This document shows, piece after piece, positions 6,148 to 8,224 of a DNA stretch of 8,224 bases; the first letter of the stretch is position 1, and each line of letters starts with the position of its first letter. Origin of the DNA: Micrococcaceae bacterium (GTDB lineage: Bacteria; Actinomycetota; Actinomycetes; Actinomycetales; Micrococcaceae); NCBI GenBank assembly GCA_003486025.1, contig DNHA01000343.1, positions 11,718 to 19,941 of the forward strand, given 5' to 3'. The notes under the pieces are model-generated. The model was given only the letters and a program-made list of their open reading frames with translations, ran no database searches and was not told the origin of the DNA. The translations under genes were made by a program, and so were the position numbers.

Positions 6148-6930
6148 GTGCCAAAACTTGCCCCGGAGCTCTCTGCTGCGCTGTCCACCTTCGCCGGGCA
6201 TCGCAGAATACTAGTCGCTCTAGATTTTGACGGAACTCTTTCGCCACTCGTGGACCGGCCAGAAGATGCCAGGCCAACCCCGCAGGCAGCTCAGGTTTTT
6301 GAGGAACTCTCACAACAATATGGTGTGCGAACAGCCGTGGTCTCGGGCCGAAACCTCGATTCACTCACCGAAGTTTATCCAGCTCCCCGCCCCGAGAACC
6401 TCATTGGTTCCCATGGTGCGGAGCGGCGAGTGCCTTCGGTGCCCAGCGGCTCACCCGAACAGCCTGAACTGTCTGCATCGCAACGCGCTAATCTCAAAGA
6501 ATTGACCGCCAAACTCAGCGAAGTAGCGCAGGGATACGAAGGGGTCAGCTTGGAATATAAACCCTCGGCCACCGTGCTTCACGTGCGTCAAGCGCCAAGT
6601 ATCGAGCTGGCCGATGCAGCTATCATCGAGGGGCAACAGGCCCTTGCGCATCTAGACGAACTGCGTCTCATGGCAGGCAAATCGGTGTTGGAGGCTTCGG
6701 TTCATTCTGGCAACAAGGGACAGGCTTTGCAGTGGCTCCGTAAGGTCCTTGAGGTAGACGCATTGCTATTCATTGGCGACGATGTCACGGACGAAGATGG
6801 TTTTCGAATATTGAACCGGGAGGATCTCGGAATTAAGGTGGGCGATGGCCCCACTCTGGCCGCCCATCGAATCGCTACCCCGGAAATGTTGCCAGAACTT
6901 TTGGAATTACTGCTTTCCATGCGAAACTAA
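6148..6930 (+). CDS. otsB: Trehalose-6-phosphate phosphatase OtsB (HAD superfamily)
   Basis: This 260-residue cytoplasmic phosphatase removes the phosphate from trehalose-6-phosphate to give trehalose, completing the pathway begun by OtsA. All four HAD motifs are present: DFDGTL at 26-31 (D26 nucleophile, D28 general acid), VVSGR at 64-68 (S66), the lysine of SGNKGQAL (K190), and GDDVTDEDGF at 210-219 holding magnesium-binding aspartates. GSHGAE at 87-92 is the usual start of the cap region. Length fits the family. The GTG start at 6148 has only a weak site (GGAACG) upstream, so translation may depend on coupling with otsA, whose stop is 29 bases earlier. No promoter is visible in the gap. 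Confidence 0.96.
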   Translation: MPKLAPELSAALSTFAGHRRILVALDFDGTLSPLVDRPEDARPTPQAAQVFEELSQQYGVRTAVVSGRNLDSLTEVYPAPRPENLIGSHGAERRVPSVPSGSPEQPELSASQRANLKELTAKLSEVAQGYEGVSLEYKPSATVLHVRQAPSIELADAAIIEGQQALAHLDELRLMAGKSVLEASVHSGNKGQALQWLRKVLEVDALLFIGDDVTDEDGFRILNREDLGIKVGDGPTLAAHRIATPEMLPELLELLLSMRN

Positions 6931-6979
6931 AGTGTCCCATATCACTTTCACTATGGATCGTCGGGCACGTACCTGCCCG
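6929..6979 (+). promoter_or_regulatory. Two inverted repeats between otsB and the ABC ATPase gene
   Basis: AAAGTG/CACTTT (6929-6934 with 6943-6948) begins on the otsB stop codon, and CGGGCA/TGCCCG (6962-6967 with 6974-6979) ends two bases before the AAAGGA ribosome site of the ABC gene. Neither is followed by a T-run, so they are poor terminators; an operator or translation-modulating hairpin is possible. The spacer is only 65 bases and shows no clear promoter, so read-through from otsAB is plausible. Confidence 0.3.
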
Positions 6980-6995
6980 TGAAAGGATTGTCATC

Positions 6996-8060
6996 ATGGC
7001 AACTGTGACCTTTGAAAAGGCCACCCGAATTTACCCGGGCGCACTTGTGCCCTCCGTCGATGCAATTGATTTGCAGATCGAAGACGGTGAATTCCTGGTA
7101 TTAGTTGGCCCCTCGGGCTGTGGAAAATCAACCACCTTGCGAATGCTTGCTGGGCTTGAGGAAGTCAATTCTGGGCGCATTCTCATTGGCGATAAGGACG
7201 TAACCAACGTTCCGCCTAAGGACCGCGATATTGCGATGGTCTTCCAGAACTATGCGCTCTACCCGCATATGACCGTCGCCGAAAACATGGGCTTTGCGCT
7301 CAAGATCGCAGGCATAGACAAGGAAGAGCGCAATAAGCGTGTCCTTGAGGCTGCAAAGCTACTGGATCTTGAACAGTATTTGAATCGGAAGCCCAAGGCG
7401 CTCTCAGGCGGCCAGCGTCAGCGCGTGGCCATGGGCCGCGCAATTGTTCGCTCCCCTCAGGTATTCCTCATGGATGAACCACTGTCCAACCTCGACGCCA
7501 AGCTCCGTGTGCAGACGCGCACGCAGATCGCCTCGCTGACCCGTCGCTTGGGCGTCACCACCGTGTATGTCACGCACGACCAGGTTGAAGCGCTCACCAT
7601 GGGCGATCGAGTGGCGGTTCTGAAAGACGGTGAAATCCAGCAGGTAGGAACACCACGCGAGCTTTACGATCACCCGCGGAATGTTTTTGTTGCCGGATTC
7701 ATCGGCTCGCCGGCAATGAATCTGGTGGAGCTGGAAGCTGCTAACGGCCAGGTTCTCTTTGGCGGCTCCTCCTTGCCGGCAGTTGGCGCTCAAGGCGCAA
7801 CAACCCTGGGCATTCGTCCCGAAGACCTGACTCTCGGTTCTTCCACGGAAGGTGTTGAACTGATTGTGGATGTGGTCGAAGAGCTCGGTGCCGACGCATA
7901 CGTTTACGGTACGGCGAAGTTGGCTGGCAAAGACCAGACCATCGTGGTTCGCGTCAACGGCCGTACCCCACCAGCCCGTGGACAGAAACTGAACATCGTG
8001 CCCAAGGTCGAACATGTACATCTCTTTGATACCGAGTCGGGATTGCGTCTAGCAGACTGA
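6996..8060 (+). CDS. CUT1-family sugar ABC transporter ATP-binding protein (MsiK/UgpC/MalK-like)
   Basis: This cytoplasmic ATPase powers ABC importers for oligosaccharides or related solutes. The nucleotide-binding domain (about 1-235) has Walker A GPSGCGKST at 38-46, the Q-loop glutamine Q84, signature LSGGQ at 136-140, Walker B VFLMDEP at 156-162 (catalytic E161), D-loop SNLD at 164-167 and switch histidine H194. The C-terminal OB/TOBE part (about 236-354) has GIRPEDL at 272-278 typical of MalK/UgpC proteins. It is slightly shorter than the usual 360-380 residues, the shortfall being in the regulatory C-terminal part. ATG 6996 has AAAGGA eight bases upstream. No permease or binding-protein gene is in the window, so a shared ATPase like Streptomyces MsiK, serving several sugar importers, is the likeliest role. 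Its place after otsAB suggests a link to trehalose or maltose uptake, which is inference. Confidence 0.93.
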   Translation: MATVTFEKATRIYPGALVPSVDAIDLQIEDGEFLVLVGPSGCGKSTTLRMLAGLEEVNSGRILIGDKDVTNVPPKDRDIAMVFQNYALYPHMTVAENMGFALKIAGIDKEERNKRVLEAAKLLDLEQYLNRKPKALSGGQRQRVAMGRAIVRSPQVFLMDEPLSNLDAKLRVQTRTQIASLTRRLGVTTVYVTHDQVEALTMGDRVAVLKDGEIQQVGTPRELYDHPRNVFVAGFIGSPAMNLVELEAANGQVLFGGSSLPAVGAQGATTLGIRPEDLTLGSSTEGVELIVDVVEELGADAYVYGTAKLAGKDQTIVVRVNGRTPPARGQKLNIVPKVEHVHLFDTESGLRLAD

Positions 8061-8072
8061 TCAACGGTAAAA

Positions 8073-8122
8073 CAGCAAGCCCCGATCCAAAGTACTTAAA
8101 CTGCTTGGGTCGGGGCTTGCTG
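8073..8122 (+). terminator. Long GC-rich hairpin terminating the ABC ATPase gene, possibly bidirectional
   Basis: An 18-bp stem with a single G-T pair (8073-8090 with 8105-8122, core GCAAGCCCCGA/TCGGGGCTTGC) and a 14-base loop begins 12 bases after the TGA. In the plus direction no T-run follows. In the minus direction TTTT follows after one base, so it may also stop transcription arriving from the convergent rRNA operon. Confidence 0.82.
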
Positions 8123-8151
8123 CCGAAAGCTGCAGGATATTTGTTAAACGT

Positions 8152-8182
8152 CGAAGGCCCCGAGAATATCTCGGGGCCTTCG
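8152..8182 (-). terminator. Terminator hairpin of the convergent rRNA operon
   Basis: A perfect 14-bp stem CGAAGGCCCCGAGA/TCTCGGGGCCTTCG with a three-base loop lies eight bases beyond the 5S rRNA 3' end. The minus-strand continuation (ACGTTTAAC) is only weakly T-rich, but stem strength and position make an rRNA operon terminator the best reading. It can also work on plus-strand transcripts. Confidence 0.8.
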
Positions 8183-8190
8183 GTAAAATA

Positions 8191-8224
8191 TGTCCGGCGA
8201 TGACCTACTCTCCCACACCCTCCC
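8191..8224 (-). rRNA. rrf: 5S ribosomal RNA, 3' end only (cut off by the window)
   Basis: The reverse complement of these bases reads GGGAGGGTGTGGG then AGAGTAGGTCATCGCCGGACA, the conserved 3' part of actinobacterial 5S rRNA, including the GGGAGAGTAGG helix and the GCCGGACA closing strand. The rest of the gene, and presumably the 23S and 16S genes, lie beyond the right edge. The exact 3' end is uncertain by a base or two. Confidence 0.9.

Noticed and set aside
7404..8021. 205-codon minus-strand open frame
   Set aside because: It is fully antisense to the ABC ATPase, whose motifs are all intact; it is a by-product of the codon bias of that gene.
1..8224. CRISPR array, insertion sequence, toxin-antitoxin pair or prophage genes
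   Set aside because: No regular spaced repeats, transposase, integrase or phage-like gene was seen on either strand.

Overview
The window looks like chromosomal DNA of a moderately GC-rich actinobacterium. Micrococcaceae, for example an Arthrobacter or Glutamicibacter relative, is my best guess. The reasons are the actinobacterial 3' end of a 5S rRNA at the right edge, GTG and TTG starts beside strong Shine-Dalgarno sites, the OtsA/OtsB pair, and an MsiK/UgpC-type sugar-transport ATPase. The genus is inference from overall character; no search was run.

Left part, minus strand (1-2930): a restriction-modification locus and a membrane protein. An Eco57I-like N6-adenine DNA methyltransferase (192-1844) is followed two bases later by the start of a second minus-strand gene (1-189). 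That gene runs off the window and has no stop inside it. It has a good Shine-Dalgarno site inside the end of the methylase gene and is probably the cognate restriction endonuclease, but this cannot be proved from 63 residues. Upstream lies a DUF808/YedI-family membrane protein (1998-2930).

Middle, minus strand (3101-4252): tRNA-Thr(UGU) with a textbook terminator, then a membrane-anchored DsbA-like thiol-disulfide oxidoreductase followed by its own hairpin. A 396-base divergent intergenic region (4253-4648) separates this gene from the trehalose genes. It holds a 16-bp near-palindrome, an 11/12 direct repeat, a possible promoter, and a roughly 160-base otsA leader with short overlapping reading frames.

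Right part, plus strand (4649-8060): otsA and otsB form the two-step OtsAB route. UDP-glucose (or another NDP-glucose) plus glucose-6-phosphate gives trehalose-6-phosphate, which is dephosphorylated to trehalose. They are followed by a lone CUT1-family sugar ABC transporter ATPase with no permease or binding-protein gene beside it. That fits a shared MsiK-like ATPase serving several sugar importers. Two long GC-rich hairpins then separate this gene from a convergent rRNA operon, whose 5S rRNA 3' end fills the last bases.

I corrected three start sites from Shine-Dalgarno evidence (DUF808 protein, DsbA-like protein, OtsA). I found no CRISPR array, insertion sequence, integrase or clearly new defence system. 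The least explained elements are the truncated gene at the left edge and the otsA leader.
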